Shown in pieces: positions 51,587-64,000 of a DNA stretch of 64,000 nt. The notes below the pieces were generated by a model. It saw only the letters and a list, made by a program, of their open reading frames with translations, was not told the origin of the DNA and searched no databases. This DNA is from Pocillopora verrucosa. Its lineage: Eukaryota; Cnidaria; Anthozoa; Scleractinia; Pocilloporidae. The translations under genes and the position numbers were made by a program. The stretch is taken from contig NC_089320.1 of NCBI RefSeq assembly GCF_036669915.1, positions 11,014,233-11,078,232 on the forward strand, given 5' to 3'. Numbering within the stretch: the first letter of the stretch is position 1; each line of letters begins with the position of its first letter.

Positions 51587-54500
51587 CTAGGAAGGATCAC
51601 TGAAGCTTGCTGCTAAAGGTTCTTTGTCATCGGTTTCGCGACTGGGCTGAACTTGGTGTACATCTTGTTTCACATCTGGTGTTCCTTGAAGGATAAAATC
51701 GTTGTCGTTTGTGTCTTGCTTCGGATTTCCTTCGGCGCTGTTCCTTATTCCATAGCCAAAGTAAATAACAAATCCTACGCGAAGAAAAGTGAAAGATGTA
51801 AGGAAAGACCGACATGAAATAGAAATGCCCTAAACTTACGTTGTTTTCTATTGTCCAACAAGCCCAAAAAAGATATTTAAACACAAACTATGACGGGGTC
51901 TTTGTGTTTGATACTGTCAGAGTTTCGTTACAGTACGTAAATTTTGACGAAACTTTAAATTTTGTCTTTACGTTCCGTTTGAATCTTCTCCATTCTAGGC
52001 ATCGCTCGTCCCAGGTTAGTTCATTTTTCTCATACCGTTTGTCTTCTATGCTATTTATCTTTTGGAGATCAAGTGGACTCCACGACCGTCGTCTTACAGG
52101 AACATTGCGTGACATATAACTAAAGAGGCGGCAGCGATAAATGTATGTTTTCTTGTCGCAAAAAAAATACTAAAAATTTCTTAGCGACACCCTTGTCGAC
52201 ATCTTCCCATGTATATTTCCCACTGTTTTGCCCTACAAACATCGTAAAATTATCGTCCGGTGAAATTTCTTTTATATAACAACTGTATTTTATCATAACA
52301 TCATCTAATAATTTTGAGATAATTTCCACGAGTTAAACGGTACAAAATTGTTTAACACTTCTCTCCAAAGAACTTTGCTAACTACAGCGAAAATGAAGAA
52401 CAAATGGACAGATTTGTAGCACTCTCGTAAAAAGAAAACTGATTAAGGACGTTAGGAGATACTTTATTTATTCCCCGCAGCATGTATGGTGTCTAAATTA
52501 TCTGCCGTTTTTTTCCGGTTTCGCTTTAAGAAGGTTAAAAAAGATATCTGTAGACTGCAAGCCCTTCTTTCACAGTCAAGAATTTGTTAAAGTGATAGCT
52601 CCTCTTAGAGATCTTGGTGCATTGTTATCGAATTCGGAAACAAACGTTCTCTTAGGCGAGATCACGCGAAATCACGCGAGTAAACCACCCACGATGATCT
52701 CATTTTTGTAAAACACCTGCATGCAAGTAACTACTAACAGCCATAAAAATTCAGTAATATACTGAACACATTTCACTTTGCAGCAAAATCGCCAGGAAAG
52801 GGCGATAAAGGTTTTTAAATTTGAAGATAAATACGTTCGAAAACGGAAGAAAAAACAGACCAACTGAAACAAACCCAAGAATTCGAGACTCGAAAATGTA
52901 AATGTATTTGGCAAAGTGTAATTATCTGTTTTATTACTTTTGTCGGTGATGAGAATATGTTTTGTTCACAGAAGGAATGCCCAAAAGGTACGACTTCTAG
53001 CGTTAATAGTTGCAGTGCTTAAGGATGCAATTAACACTATTTAGATACCTGAGACTAAAATAGCTAATCTTTCGACAGTATTGCATTACGGACGAGGAAG
53101 CCAAAAGCTTGGACAGGTTTTCAATGAAAATGCGTCAAACGCGGGGGTGGGCAACAATTGTTTGAACACTGGTATCGAATAAATTTCCATGACGCGAATA
53201 AAGATGAAATTTTATCAGCCAAACAGGAAGCCTTTTCTTTTAACAAAAAATATATCATTAATAATTTTTGTTGTAGATTTCAGTTGAAAACTATATAAAT
53301 ATCAAAGAGCATATACTTATTGAAATCATACAAAAAATCAGAAGGCTGGAGGCGAAAATTTAAGTTATCAATTCAATTCTATACCGAAGAAGCCAGGAAG
53401 AAATATAAATTGCTAATTTCTGAGTCTTTTCAATGAAGAGGGCGATAAACCCCGAACGGATGACGTTATCAAATGCATCCCGCGAGGAAATATAAAAGGA
53501 AAAATTATTAGAAATGAACTTCATTGCCAGCAGACTCCATTTGAAACATAAAAATCCTAAAAATTATCGATAAATAGACTTTTTCCATGAGAAAGAAAAA
53601 AAATACTTTTTCAGGTCTGGCTTTTAAATCCATGACTACTAATACTGTTTTTTTTCCGCGTTCTCGTATTTATAAAAGGCGCCACCATCGCGTTTTTTTA
53701 TCAGCTTCGAGTTGAATATGAATTCGCCTATTAGATGTAGAAATGAAGAGAAATTTTAGAAACTTTCCAACCCCGCGGTGTAGCCTAGGATATGTTCTAT
53801 CGTGGAAGCAACGTATATTTGCATGCTAAACCTTTGAAGTAATTGTAATTGGCTTTTACCTCTAAAAAACCTTCGGTTTGTTTCAAAGCCTCCCAAAATG
53901 TAGATATGACGGAAACAACTTTTTAACCGCTAAAAATCTACGTTTGAATTTCTTCTTAACGGCCTAAAATTAAGGGTCGAAGCACTTTAAAATCATGTAT
54001 CTAAGAAAATTACATCTGACCAAATTTAGATTAGGTCGGTAAAAAAGTTTCACGTTTGTTTCAGTCCTTACCGGCACTTCATATTTTAGATAATGGTCGC
54101 TGTAGAAATACGGAATGAACTTCAATTCTACGGACTGGGAGACGAAAGAATATGTAAAATGGGAAAATAGAAACCATACTTTCTGAGGGTCAAACGGGGA
54201 AAAGAACATTCAAGTACCAATATATCAATTTTAAAGAACACCCCTTTGGTTTGAAAAGAGAACATAAAAGAGTTGAGCTTACCTAAAATCATCCAAACAC
54301 TGAATCGTACCCATGTCCAAACGGACAATTTGAGTAGCAGGAACAGATTTACCACAACGCTGGCAATGGGAAGCCACGGTATACAGGGAACCTTGAAAGG
54401 GAATCTCGCTCTGTTTTTAGGTTGAAGCTGCATCACTACAAATCCAAATATTATGAGAATTCCAAGGAAAACAGCTGTGAATACAGCCCATGCCTCGCCG

Positions 54501-55990
54501 TCGCCTAAATCTCCCCATCCTGCTATCAGCAGCGCACAGAAACCAGCGAGACCCACGACCTGAAGAGAGATAGCGGCGTTGGCAATATGACTTGTTGATG
54601 CGGATGGTTCTTCCGAAGCTTTATTTTCTTGGTTCTTGTCCTCCGCCACGCTTTCCAAAGGCTTGTACTCGGCACCTTTCGATTCCGGCAGCATCTTTTG
54701 GCAACAGATGACTTTGTAGCTTCGCACAGAACTCGGGGTATCTTCGTCATAATTGACATCTTCGACGCCAGGCTGGAACCTCAACACAAGGACAGAGATA
54801 GAGACCAAGGTGTAGGCGAGTAAGGTACCAATTGACAACATCTCAACTAGTTGTTTTAGGTCTAGCAGTAGGGCCAGTAGGGCTGAAAGTACCCCTGCGA
54901 AGGTGATAGAGATCAGAGGAACATTAGTTCGCTCGTAGATCCTGGCAAAGAACTTGAAAAGGAGACCATCGCTTGCCATGGAGTACATGATCCTTGGGAC
55001 GGCGAAGATGCCGCTCATCAGCGAACCTGCTAACGCACACAGCCCTCCGACGGCAATAACATACTTGGCTGCGGGGATACCAGTTGCTTTGAAAGCCTCT
55101 GGTAAGGGAGCGAATTTGTCGAGCTTGTCATAGGACACCATCAGTGTCAGAACGGACGCAACCCCAAAGTAAGCAAGAAAGCTGATAACAAGGCACAACA
55201 TGATAGAGAGAGGGATGGCTCGCTTGGGATTAATGGTCTCTTCACTGGCTGTTGCTATCACATCAAAGCCGACGAAGCAGTAAAAACAGCTCGCAGCACC
55301 GGCCAGGACTCCGGACACTCCGTATGGAAGGAACTGTTGTCTGCCGGCCCAATTGGAAGGGTTGACATGGAACAAGCCGACAGCCAGCACGAAGAGTATT
55401 ACCAGCATGTTAACTGTGGTCACGCATTTGTTGAATACGGCCGAGTGCTTGGCTCCGCTGGCAACGATCATGGACACCAAGAGAACAAGAATAAAAGCCA
55501 GAAAATCCGGGTACGATCCCAAGCCCGATACATTAAACGCCCCAATGTTTTCGATAAAGAATTTTCGAATAGCTCCGCCGGCAATGGAGTCGATGTATTC
55601 GCTGCTGGCGCGGCCGAGCGAAGCTGTACCGATCACATATTCTAGAATCATGTTCCAGCCGATGATAAATGCCCATATCTCACCTAAAGAAGAGTAGGTG
55701 TACACATAGGCAGACCCTGCCTTGACGACACGGCATCCAAATTCCGCGTAACAAATCCCCGAAAGGAAAGCGGCAACAGCGGCAATGAAGAACGACAACA
55801 CGATGGCTGGTCCGGCGACATCTCTGGCGATCTGTCCAGTGACTACATACAGACCCGCTCCCACCGTCGCACCGACCCCAATTGAAGTTAAATCGAAGAC
55901 ATCAAGACATCGGCGAAGCTGAGAATTAGATAGATCATTGTCGATAACTTTTCTTCGGGTGAGAAGACGAAGAAACCGTATAAAACTCAT
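51587..55990 (-). CDS. Cationic amino acid transporter, SLC7A/CAT family (copy 1)
   Basis: Two coding exons: 55990-54283 and 51774-51587 (631 aa). Exon 1 encodes nearly the whole APC-fold transporter. The first helix has the substrate-loop motif VGATVGAGLYVVTG. Others include SFFIAAVAAFLSGICYAEFG, WNMILEYVIGTASLGRASSE, CFYCFVGFDVIATASEE and PKRAIPLSI, and SVWMILG at the splice point. A hydrophilic loop with phosphorylatable Ser/Thr precedes the last four helices, as in CAT proteins. Exon 2 gives GFVIYFGYGIRNS and an acidic cytoplasmic tail. Expected role: plasma-membrane uptake of arginine, lysine and ornithine (family knowledge). The start is the ATG at 55990; the open frame continues slightly upstream without an ATG. 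It lacks the intron after LDLKQLV that its neighbour has. Confidence 0.93.
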
Positions 55991-58900
55991 AGCTTTCAAC
56001 GGTGTAAAACTCTTCCTCCCAGCGGGTTTTCCGTCTTCAATATGGCTAATTGATGAAGGTTTTGAAACCTCCCTTCGCTTTAAAACGTCTCTAAATGACT
56101 GTCATAATTAAATTCGCTCCCTCAGATATAGATCACTCTCCTCTTGACGATTCGCGGGAATGAAACGAAACCTTTAAACTGGACAAAATTCGATTCAATG
56201 TGAACACTTTCGCTTGGCTACTCAAAACTGTGAAATTAGAAAATCGAATCAGAATTTTAATTGACAGACGATATATTCCGGATTGTTGACGTATATTTGC
56301 ATGACAGCCACTGTGTGACGTATAATAGCAGATGGTCTTTGATCTATTGTTTGAGGAGTTGTAAACCGCTTTTGACAACCAAAAAAATTTGCATCTTCGT
56401 TCTCCGATGCGTTGAAATTGATTAAGGCCAAGACCTTGAGATGAACTTGGTTTTTCCCTCTTTATTTCCTGCCCTTAAATAATCTCCAATGCCGCTTGGG
56501 ACTCAATCTTTATGTTGTCCCATCCCACGCGACCATTTTCCTTAAGGCGTTCATTTTTTTTAACAAAGCTAATTTCTACAATCGGACAACTTGAATTTTC
56601 ACAAAAATTTCAAATCAAACCAAAACTAAGATTTATTTTTATTTTTCACGGCTAAAACAAACTTAAACCGAGGGACGATGGAAGGTTTCTGTTTATCAAA
56701 TCTTAAAACGGTTATAATCGCCGCGGGCGAGAGTGCAAATAAAAAATTCTGAAATTCAAATTAGCTTTCCTAATTACCAACCGTACTGGTGACTTGTTTT
56801 GAATTGGTAATATCCATTAGAACTATTCAACTTTTTATTATACCGAGGAAGCATCAGTTACTTCTCATATTTTAAAATTGATATTCTCATCAAAAATTTA
56901 TTTCGCTGCTTAATATCTCTCTAATTTAGAGACAACAGAAGCTCCTGGAGCCGGAAAGTAAATCTAGACCCGACATATTTCGATAAGAATTGTCTTCTTT
57001 GTATTTCTGCGAACCGTTGAATTTTTATTTTAGACGACAACATGGTCACAGAATTAAAGCTTTTTTCGCACGCTCCCAAAAAGGTATGCTGTCATAACCG
57101 GGATTTTATCCGAGTAAGAGCCTGTAAGAGTGTGGTCAAAGAACATTTTTCTTTGAGTTTTTTTTTTTTGCTTTGAGATATCTTGGTTCTGCAGATAATA
57201 GGAAGGGATAAATATCGAGGATCTTTTAAAATTAACCCTCGGTGTGGGAGCAGAATCTTAAGCATGGTGCGATTTGGCGGAAAGAGAAGAAATAAAAAAA
57301 TAGAATCTGCTCTTTTTGGGGGAGATTGTCCGTAAAGGCTTACAGCTGTTCCCCTTTGATGTTCTAGACGCATTGGAGTCTTCGAAGAAAGCTGACAATG
57401 CGCCAAAATTAAAAAAGACAGTTTCATAAAAAAAGAAAGAAAAATTTATTTCAGTCTTTAAAAAATACGTTTTATATTATGAACAATGTAGACTGATGAA
57501 TATTCCCTTACGATGAAGAAAAAAAACCAACTGGACTCAAAGTCAATTGCACCCGCGCGTGACAATAACAACATCGTATTTTTTTACGGTTTTAAATTCC
57601 GTGGATAACCAATATAGTTCAACCTTTCACGTAATTTTTTATCAGGAAATCGTCCTCAATTCAACATTTCTCTTCTGTACTTTAGTCACACACAGTTATG
57701 CAAAACCTATCAGTTACGGAAAAAAAAAATTATCCTTGTTACCCTATAAAGAAACAAATCAGTATGTTTCAGAGACAGTTGTGGACGCAAAAAAACACAA
57801 GGTTAGCCATAATATCAAGAGATTCTAATTTAAGTTACCATCAAATATCACACGCTGTTTTCCATGAAAGACTTCAAGTTCACACTTGGCATGAAGTACG
57901 AGGCACGCAAAGAATCAATTCGTTTATCAAGCTATTATTAAAGGAGTGCGTTACCATGAAAACGCACGATGTGATCTGGAATGCGTGATCTTCTAAGTGC
58001 TGTATGCTGTAAACTAACACGTAAAAAATGGGTTGTATTTGAGGCAAACCGTATATTTTAACACAGGTGTACAGATAAGCGAGTCTGAAAGGAATCTCAC
58101 ATGACTTGTTATTGATGATTTGAGTCGGATATCTGATTTAAAAAGATTGTGGTCTCCAGGGAAAAGGAATATCAAACGAGAGATCAATTCATGTGCACAT
58201 TATAAGAAATTTAAGAGATCATGTGGGGACTCTCTTGAAGCAATATTTCACAGTCATAGCCATCAGGGGCGTTGCAAAAGTAACTCCTCATCCCCTCCTC
58301 TGGCCCTCAATGCGACAGGTTTCTATCTCGGCTCAGCGAATACGGTACTTTTCGCGGACATTTTGCCATGATCAGCGTATTCTTCTCAGTGGCGAGATAC
58401 AAAAATAGCCCTACGAGGAACTTATGCTGTATATAGAGAATTTTCACTGATTGGCCGCTTTAATTATTAGTTCTTATTGTTTTTTTGTTCAGAATTTGGA
58501 CACGAATAGCATAACAGTTGGTTCTTTGACCTACCCAGCGAAACCCTTTCAATATTTATCAAGTGGTCCTTGTTTGAAGAGATTACAAATATCTACTAAT
58601 AATATTCGCAATTTTAGATGAGTCGGAAGGTGCTATTTTCTATTTTTGGTTATTATTGTCACGCGCGCAAAACGTAGGATGCCACACGATACACGCGTGT
58701 CACGCTGTAGCGGTTTCTTACGGCTTTCTTTAGAGCTTGTTCATACGCAACCGTTTGTCTTTAGTGGAACAATAAATTTTACGCCAATTTATAATTTTTA
58801 AGTCTGCCCAGTCTTATGGTTCGTATAAAAGTGTTACAAGGCCATCTTCCCAGTGCGCAAGTCATTTGGTCCATCCTGTTGCAGCTGATCCTAATTTCAG

Positions 58901-59488
58901 TAGTATTTTTATTGGTTCTTATTTATGATCTATTAAAGGACAGACGCATAGATAGCGTCACCATTAACCAAATTTCGCCCTTTTCTTATATAAAACAAAT
59001 AGTTTCCATATGTTGCCTGCGTGGGTCTGTTCAGGAATGGATCACAGCAGACTTCAAAATGTGGTAAGAAACATCAGTGGCATACTGAGGCTGAGCCTCG
59101 TGCGCCATGTTTTTGTTCTTAGTAAATCTATTTGTTGAATTGTTCCCCCCCTCCCCTCCCCTCCCCTCTTCGTCGGGATTTCGTCAAGCCTCCCTGAAAA
59201 TTTACCAGTGCTAATTTATAATCTTAGGTAGAGAGAGTATATATTTCAGTACAGTCTTGCAGAAGAACGCGATTAAAAATCCGGCCAGCAGATCTCGATC
59301 CACTGGAGTTCAGCACGTTATGACAACGCCTCTCAATACAGGGAAAATATACACGCCGAGATTTCTAGTTCTACGATGGCCGTGCCGATTTCAAAGGGAT
59401 TGTTTCCTGTATGAACTGATCCTCCTAATCATTCAACACTTCCATATAAGTACTTTCTGGCCACAAAATTAGTTTAGAATTGCAATAT
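55991..59488. other. Intergenic region between the two SLC7A genes
   Basis: No further gene supported. The left end holds the promoter and 5' UTR of copy 1, and the right end the 3' UTR of copy 2. A truncated foldback repeat lies at 58955-59125, followed by a pyrimidine-rich CCCTCCCCT run (59145-59168). The rest is AT-rich with no clear pattern. Confidence 0.5.
58955..59125 (+). repeat. Truncated copy of the GTTCAGTAATAGATC repeat
   Basis: ATAAAACAAATAGTTTCCAT, GGGTCTGTTCAGGAATGGAT and CTTCAAAATGTGGTAAGAA match the left half of the element at 8640-8835. The right complementary arm is missing. Confidence 0.6.
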
Positions 59489-62400
59489 TTACGGGATTCC
59501 CTGGGGATTATGTGGTAATACATATTCTTCAAGTTCTTGACCAAAGTCTGGAGTCTGGGTCAGAATGAACTGAGACTCTGTTTTCTCAGACGGTCTACCG
59601 GCTTCCAAACTGTGACTGTAACCGTAGAAAAAGTACACCAATAAACCTGGAATGAACGATAACAAATTTTTACACTGGAACGTTTGCAATAATTACCCAT
59701 ACATGCCAAGAAAAACAGGAAACTAATCCGGAAATAAAAGAAAAGAGAAGTTGGTCGACAGATCAAGAAACTCAACTTTCAACTTGCAAAATTTATGCCA
59801 GAGTGCTATGCCAGAGAAAAGGCGCCCTGGGGAAGAGGTTGCCTCATCCACTACTCGACCCAGTCCTCGAAGCTAACATCTATAAATTTCATACCAATTT
59901 TCAGTTACTTACCTAGAGACATCCAAATGCTAAACCTGATATACGTCCAATGATTCAGCGTCACCAAAAGCAAAGTATTGACAAATATCGTAAGGGCAGG
60001 AATGAACGGGACTCCTGGAACCATGAACGGGAATGTGGCAGAATTTCTGGGCTGCCTGATGATCAACGTCAAAGATGAGACGATCATTAAACCGAAGATA
60101 CAGGAAAGAATGATTGCCCAGACCTCCCCCGAGCTCAGATATGACTGTGTCTGAGTAAGGCAGATATTTAGGGCCATTATGGATACAGTCAACAAGAATG
60201 CACCAACACGTGCATGGAAGCTTGTCGTACTGTCTGGTTCTGTTGTTACATTTGACGACTCCTCATCGTTGCTTTCGACTCGTTGGTAGGTAACCTCGTG
60301 ACTAGCACCATCTTTGTCCTCAGTCTCGCCAGGACGGCAGCAGACCGACTGAAGCCATTTTCGGGTGCTTTCTTTGGTTCTGTCGTCGTCATATTTGACG
60401 GTTTGTACTCCAGGAGTGTAACGCGTCACCAACACAGCAACAGCTACTATGGTGTACGAAATTAAGGTACCAATAGACAACAATTCCACCTGAAAATACA
60501 TGTGAAAAATACATACTAAGAGTGAGGTGAGATGGCTGGATATTGGCCGAGTTCTTTGTTTTTTTGCGTTTTCATGGACCGAGACGAAATCGAGTGTATG
60601 AAAACACAAAAGAGGAACTTGGCTAATATCCAGCCATCCTGACCGAACAAGCTTGGTCAACAAAGGATTTATTATAAAGATAAAGCAAAAAGATTTCGCT
60701 TCATTTTAATAAAAGAATCAATAATAAGAGCCGGAAAGAAAGCTAACTGTGTTTATAGCACAATAAACCCACAAAAGTCGTTTGTGTTTTCTTTGGTTTG
60801 ATTGTCTTCTGCTGCTTTTTGCGACACTATCGCCGATATTGTCCAAAAATTACGAATTTTGTAAGTCTGCTCCACGCGACGATCAAAGCAGGTAATCCTA
60901 AGCGGGCAAGATGGGCCCATGTTGCCAATCAGAACACAGGATTCGCTTCAGATTGCTTATGAACGATGCCAGTGATATGATACAGTATGATGTTTTAAGA
61001 ATTAAAAATACCCTCAACATTTTTCTCAGTGAATGTTGAACGTTCTCTATGGAGTCCTTAACCACAACGCGTTCAAATGGAAACCGTGTTTTTTTACGTT
61101 TCCTTTTTTTAAGGTTTCAGTTCTGAGCTACAGTTGGCGTCAAAGAGAAATTTTGTCGTTGCTAAATGCTAAAAAGAGTTACCATGCGGAGAATAATTCA
61201 AATTCAGTCTAAAATTTTATTTCCGCTGTAAAACGTTCACTGAATATTCTACGAAATACGCCCACCTCTACTAAGTTACCTGTTATGTTAACAATAAGAT
61301 ACTTCGACAGCTTCGCAAGTGAACCATGTGTCAGACAGCTCTCGCATGAGACTCGATTTTGCTTTGAGTTTTAAAATTTAAACAAATTAATTCCAGTTAA
61401 GAAACTTACCAGTTGCTTTACGTCAAGAAGCAAAGCAAGGATTGCAGCTAAACTTCCTTCAACCAAAACCGCACGAACTGGAACCTTTGTCTTCTCGTTC
61501 ACATGCGCAAACCAGTTGAATAACAATCCGTCAGACGCCATGGAGTATGCAATACGTGGGCCTGCGAATGAGTTGGCCACCAGGGTGCTCATTGTTGCAC
61601 AAAGCCCACCTATTGCCACGACGTATTTGGCGCTGCTCAACCCACGTTGAACAAAAACCTCAGCCAGAGGAGCAAAGGGGCTCAGTTTTTGATAAGGTAT
61701 CATTAATGTAAGCACCGTTGCGACTCCAAAATACGCCAAGAAACTTATCGCAAGAGTAAGAATGGTAGAGAAGGGTAACGAATGCTTGGGATTGATAGCT
61801 TCTTCTCCCGCCGATCCTATGACGTCAAATCCAACGAAGGCGAAAAAGCAGCTTGCCCCAGCTGCTAAGATACCTCGAAACCCGTAGGGGGCAAATTTTG
61901 GTTTCCAGTTCTCCCCATCGGCGAAGTAAAATCCAATAACGATAATGAACAAGATGACGGCTAAGTTTACGAAGGTTACGATTTTATTCACAAGAGATGA
62001 TTTTTGTGCTCCCAAAGAGACAATAAAAGAAGCCACAAAGACCAATGTGAATGCCAAGAGGTCAGGAAAGCTTCCGAGGCCAGAAACATTCCATGTGGCT
62101 ATATCGTTCATAAAGAACTTGAATATATAACCCTGAGCAAATGAGTTGATATACTCGCTGCAGGCGCGCGCCAGGCTTGCAGCAGCGATGACATATTCTA
62201 GAATCATGTTCCAACCGACAACGAACGCCCAAAACTCTCCAACAGTCGCATACGAGTACATGTATGCGGAGCCGGCCTTGGGAATACGGCATCCAAACTC
62301 CGCGTAACAAATCCCAGACAAAGCGGCAGCAACAGCAGCGATGAAAAATGAAATAATAACAGCAGGCCCAGCGATGTCACGAGCTAATTCCCCTGTGACC

Positions 62401-62549
62401 ACGTACAGGCCAGCACCTAACACACAGCCCACACCTAAAAAAGTGAGATCTAAGATTGTAAGGCATCTTTTAAGGCGGCTCTCCGATAGCCAGTCTTCTG
62501 TAGGCTTTATACGTGTTAAGTTGTCACACACTTTGGAGCAGCTGTTCAT
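59489..62549 (-). CDS. Cationic amino acid transporter, SLC7A/CAT family (copy 2)
   Basis: Three coding exons: 62549-61410, 60489-59913, 59646-59489 (624 aa). The protein parallels copy 1 throughout: VGCVLGAGLYVVTGELARD, SFFIAAVAAALSGICYAEFG, WNMILEYVIAAASLARACSE, CFFAFVGFDVIGSAGEE, YSMASDGLLFNWFAHVN and LLLDVKQLVELLSIGT. The last residues of that motif cross the exon 1/2 junction. Exon 3 gives GLLVYFFYGYSHSLE and an acidic tail. The central cytoplasmic loop (exon 2) is poorly conserved with copy 1. Same expected role: sodium-independent cationic amino acid transport. Copies 1 and 2 are in the same orientation 3.5 kb apart, so a tandem duplication, but divergence is substantial and old. Confidence 0.93.
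60531..60639. repeat. Foldback repeat next to an SLC7A splice acceptor
   Basis: GATGGCTGGATATTGGCCGA at 60531 is answered by GGCTAATATCCAGCCATC ending at 60639. Inner arms (TTTTTGCGTTTTCATG / TATGAAAACACAAAAG) also pair. It lies about 40 bp upstream of the exon 2 acceptor of SLC7A copy 2. Confidence 0.7.
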
Positions 62550-63576
62550 CGCTGTCAAAATACAAAAAAAAATGTTTCATAGAACAGTTACTTTCGATAC
62601 ATTAGTGCGAGAGTGTGTATTTTTTATTCAATATTAATCCTTTTTGTACTTCACCAGTTACAGACTTCCAGCGACAAGAGGAAAAGAGAGGGATGGAAGG
62701 GATGGAAGTTCTCTTACTTTTTCGCTTGCTTTAATTTCCTCGCTTGACTAGGGAAGGAAAGGAAATTTCCTACGACATTCAAATTTATGAGATTTTCTGT
62801 TGCCTTCCACATCTATCATTTATAAATGTTTTTCAATATTCATGCATAATTACACGGTATCTCATTATCGAGGTGTCTGCTGATAATAAAAGAGGCGGTG
62901 AAAAGTTGAGTGTTTTTCTCAAGCTATGATGCGTGTCACACAATTTGCCTTTGTAACCTTTGGTTGAGTTAAAATTAGCCTATAACAAAGGCTTTCCAAC
63001 TAATCGGTTAGGGTCAAAGCGTAGCCTTGCGTTATTTCCTGTGTTAAGGTAATCTTGAAAACAGAGGGCAAGTTTGAAAGAGCTAAGCTTTACTGAAATA
63101 CATCAAGTAAGGGAGAGGTGTTCTGATTCCAAATTGAAATTTAAAAATTATTTGATGCTGGCGATGAAATTTTGAACCAGCTATGAATATATGCGCGGCT
63201 TGCGTGTTTTTAAGCGCATATATCATATATATTTATATCAGTCCGTCAGGGAAAAAAACAAAAGAAACAACGAAAAAAACAAAATGAAGACAACATAATT
63301 GATTGAGTGAGCCTGTGTACAGGAAAGCCTAGATGTGCGCGTCTGCTTGCCTTTTATTTTCTCAATACAAACGTGTCCAATGAAATAAAGAGTAAACGAA
63401 AAGGGGGGGGGGAATGATTTAGATTCAGTGTAAAATCCTAATAATCTGCTTTTGAATGTAATCAAGAAGGTGAATCTCCCCCTTTCGAGCTCCGAACACG
63501 ATCTTCCTGGATGTCTCACTTTTTAGTGGTTTTATTGTTTGGCGAATAAATAAAAGGGTGTGGTATTTCGCTGTGA
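62550..63576. other. Upstream region of SLC7A copy 2
   Basis: Presumed promoter and 5' UTR of the minus-strand transporter next to 62549. Further right there is AT-rich DNA with a G-run near 63403-63412. No exon is supported. Confidence 0.45.
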
Positions 63577-64000
63577 TTCCCTGTACCTAAAGAACATAAC
63601 TTTGGACACGAATTCAGTACACATCCCAGCATTCGAGCAACTGCGGAGGAAAACAGAAGAAAGAACGCCATACATAATTTTAATTTTAAATACACCAATA
63701 AGAACCAGTCTGAAAAACTACTACTAAACATCAACGCACGCAAGGCCTGCGGCCACGACACCATAACTCCGCGGCTTCTTAAGGAATCCGCTTCTGTGAT
63801 ATCTGGTCCACTAGCAGAGTTGATGAATGAATCGATCAAACAATGTAAATATCCTTCTCGATGGAGAATGGGGCAGGTAACACCTCTTTTCAAGAAAAAT
63901 AATGAATTTGAGTAAAGAAAATTATCGACCAGTTACTGTTTTACCGGCCCTAAATAATGTTTTTGAGAAACTTCTTGCTTCTCAATTAGACCAGTTCTAC
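63577..64000 (+). mobile_element. Non-LTR retrotransposon reverse transcriptase fragment, broken
   Basis: The frame from 63577 encodes an RT N-terminal region typical of Jockey/CR1-like elements in animal genomes: STHPSIRAT, KLLLNINARKACGHD, PRLLKESA and MGQVTPLFKK. It meets a TAA at about 63913. The next frame then carries SKENYRPVTVLPALNNVFEK to the window end, so a frameshift separates the two parts. The 5' part of the element (ORF1, endonuclease) is not seen to the left, suggesting 5' truncation. The remainder of the RT lies beyond the window. Confidence 0.85.

Noticed and set aside
52120..52329. 69-codon ORF within the intron of SLC7A copy 1
   Set aside because: It does not resemble any transporter segment and lacks convincing splice sites in a compatible phase. 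The two flanking exons already join exactly.
55991..55999. In-frame extension upstream of SLC7A copy 1
   Set aside because: It would need a non-ATG start. The ATG at 55990 fits the family; the same holds for 62550-62558 upstream of copy 2.
63238..63893. Minus-strand ORFs at the right end
   Set aside because: They are antisense to the reverse transcriptase fragment or in low-complexity DNA.

Overview
The window is nuclear DNA of a non-vertebrate animal. Genes are split by GT-AG introns, are 350-700 codons long, and resemble vertebrate orthologues in domain order. The sequence is AT-rich and full of short foldback and terminal-inverted-repeat (TIR) elements. Gene content, very short intergenic promoters and repeat types suggest an anthozoan cnidarian, most likely a stony coral. 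That is inference; nothing here fixes the species.

Layout: (1) 1-2795 is a decayed duplicate of the 3' part of the MEPCE gene further right. (2) 2800-8070 has no gene I can support and holds several TIR elements, including one carrying 10-bp minisatellites. (3) 8071-14024 (-) is a complete PARP12-type mono-ADP-ribosyltransferase in 6 exons (690 aa). A Harbinger-like MITE lies about 90 bp upstream of its start codon. (4) 16019-19353 (-) is MEPCE, the 7SK snRNA 5' capping methyltransferase (4 exons, 563 aa). (5) 21214-26806 (+) is an SLC35E2-type transporter (7 coding exons, 362 aa), divergent from MEPCE over a shared promoter region. (6) 29616-33954 (-) is a C3orf33-like protein with a membrane anchor and an SNase-like fold (5 exons, 249 aa). 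(7) 34116-48414 (+) is cyclin L (12 exons, 514 aa), head-to-head with C3orf33 across only 161 bp. (8) 51587-55990 (-) and 59489-62549 (-) are two tandem cationic amino acid transporters of the SLC7A/CAT family. (9) 63577-64000 (+) is a broken non-LTR reverse transcriptase running off the window end.

Exon boundaries were read by eye from splice consensus, reading-frame continuity and remembered family sequence. For every multi-exon gene the exon lengths sum to a whole number of codons, which is a strong internal check. No alignment or transcript evidence was available.

Functionally, MEPCE (7SK RNP, restraint of P-TEFb) and cyclin L (CDK11/12 partner, splicing) both act in transcription and RNA processing. 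The PARP12-like gene is of the antiviral/stress type. The linkage of SLC35E2, C3orf33 and cyclin L recalls two human regions, 1p36.33 (SLC35E2, CCNL2) and 3q25 (C3orf33, CCNL1), suggesting an old linkage group. The most distinctive non-coding features are the MEPCE duplicate, the MITE at the PARP promoter, a tandemly amplified splice donor in the PARP gene, a perfect 58-bp inverted repeat in an SLC35E2 intron, a possible poison exon in the long cyclin L intron, and at least 14 copies of two related MITE-like families. I found no CRISPR array, rRNA or prokaryotic operon structure, and nothing I would call a wholly new system.
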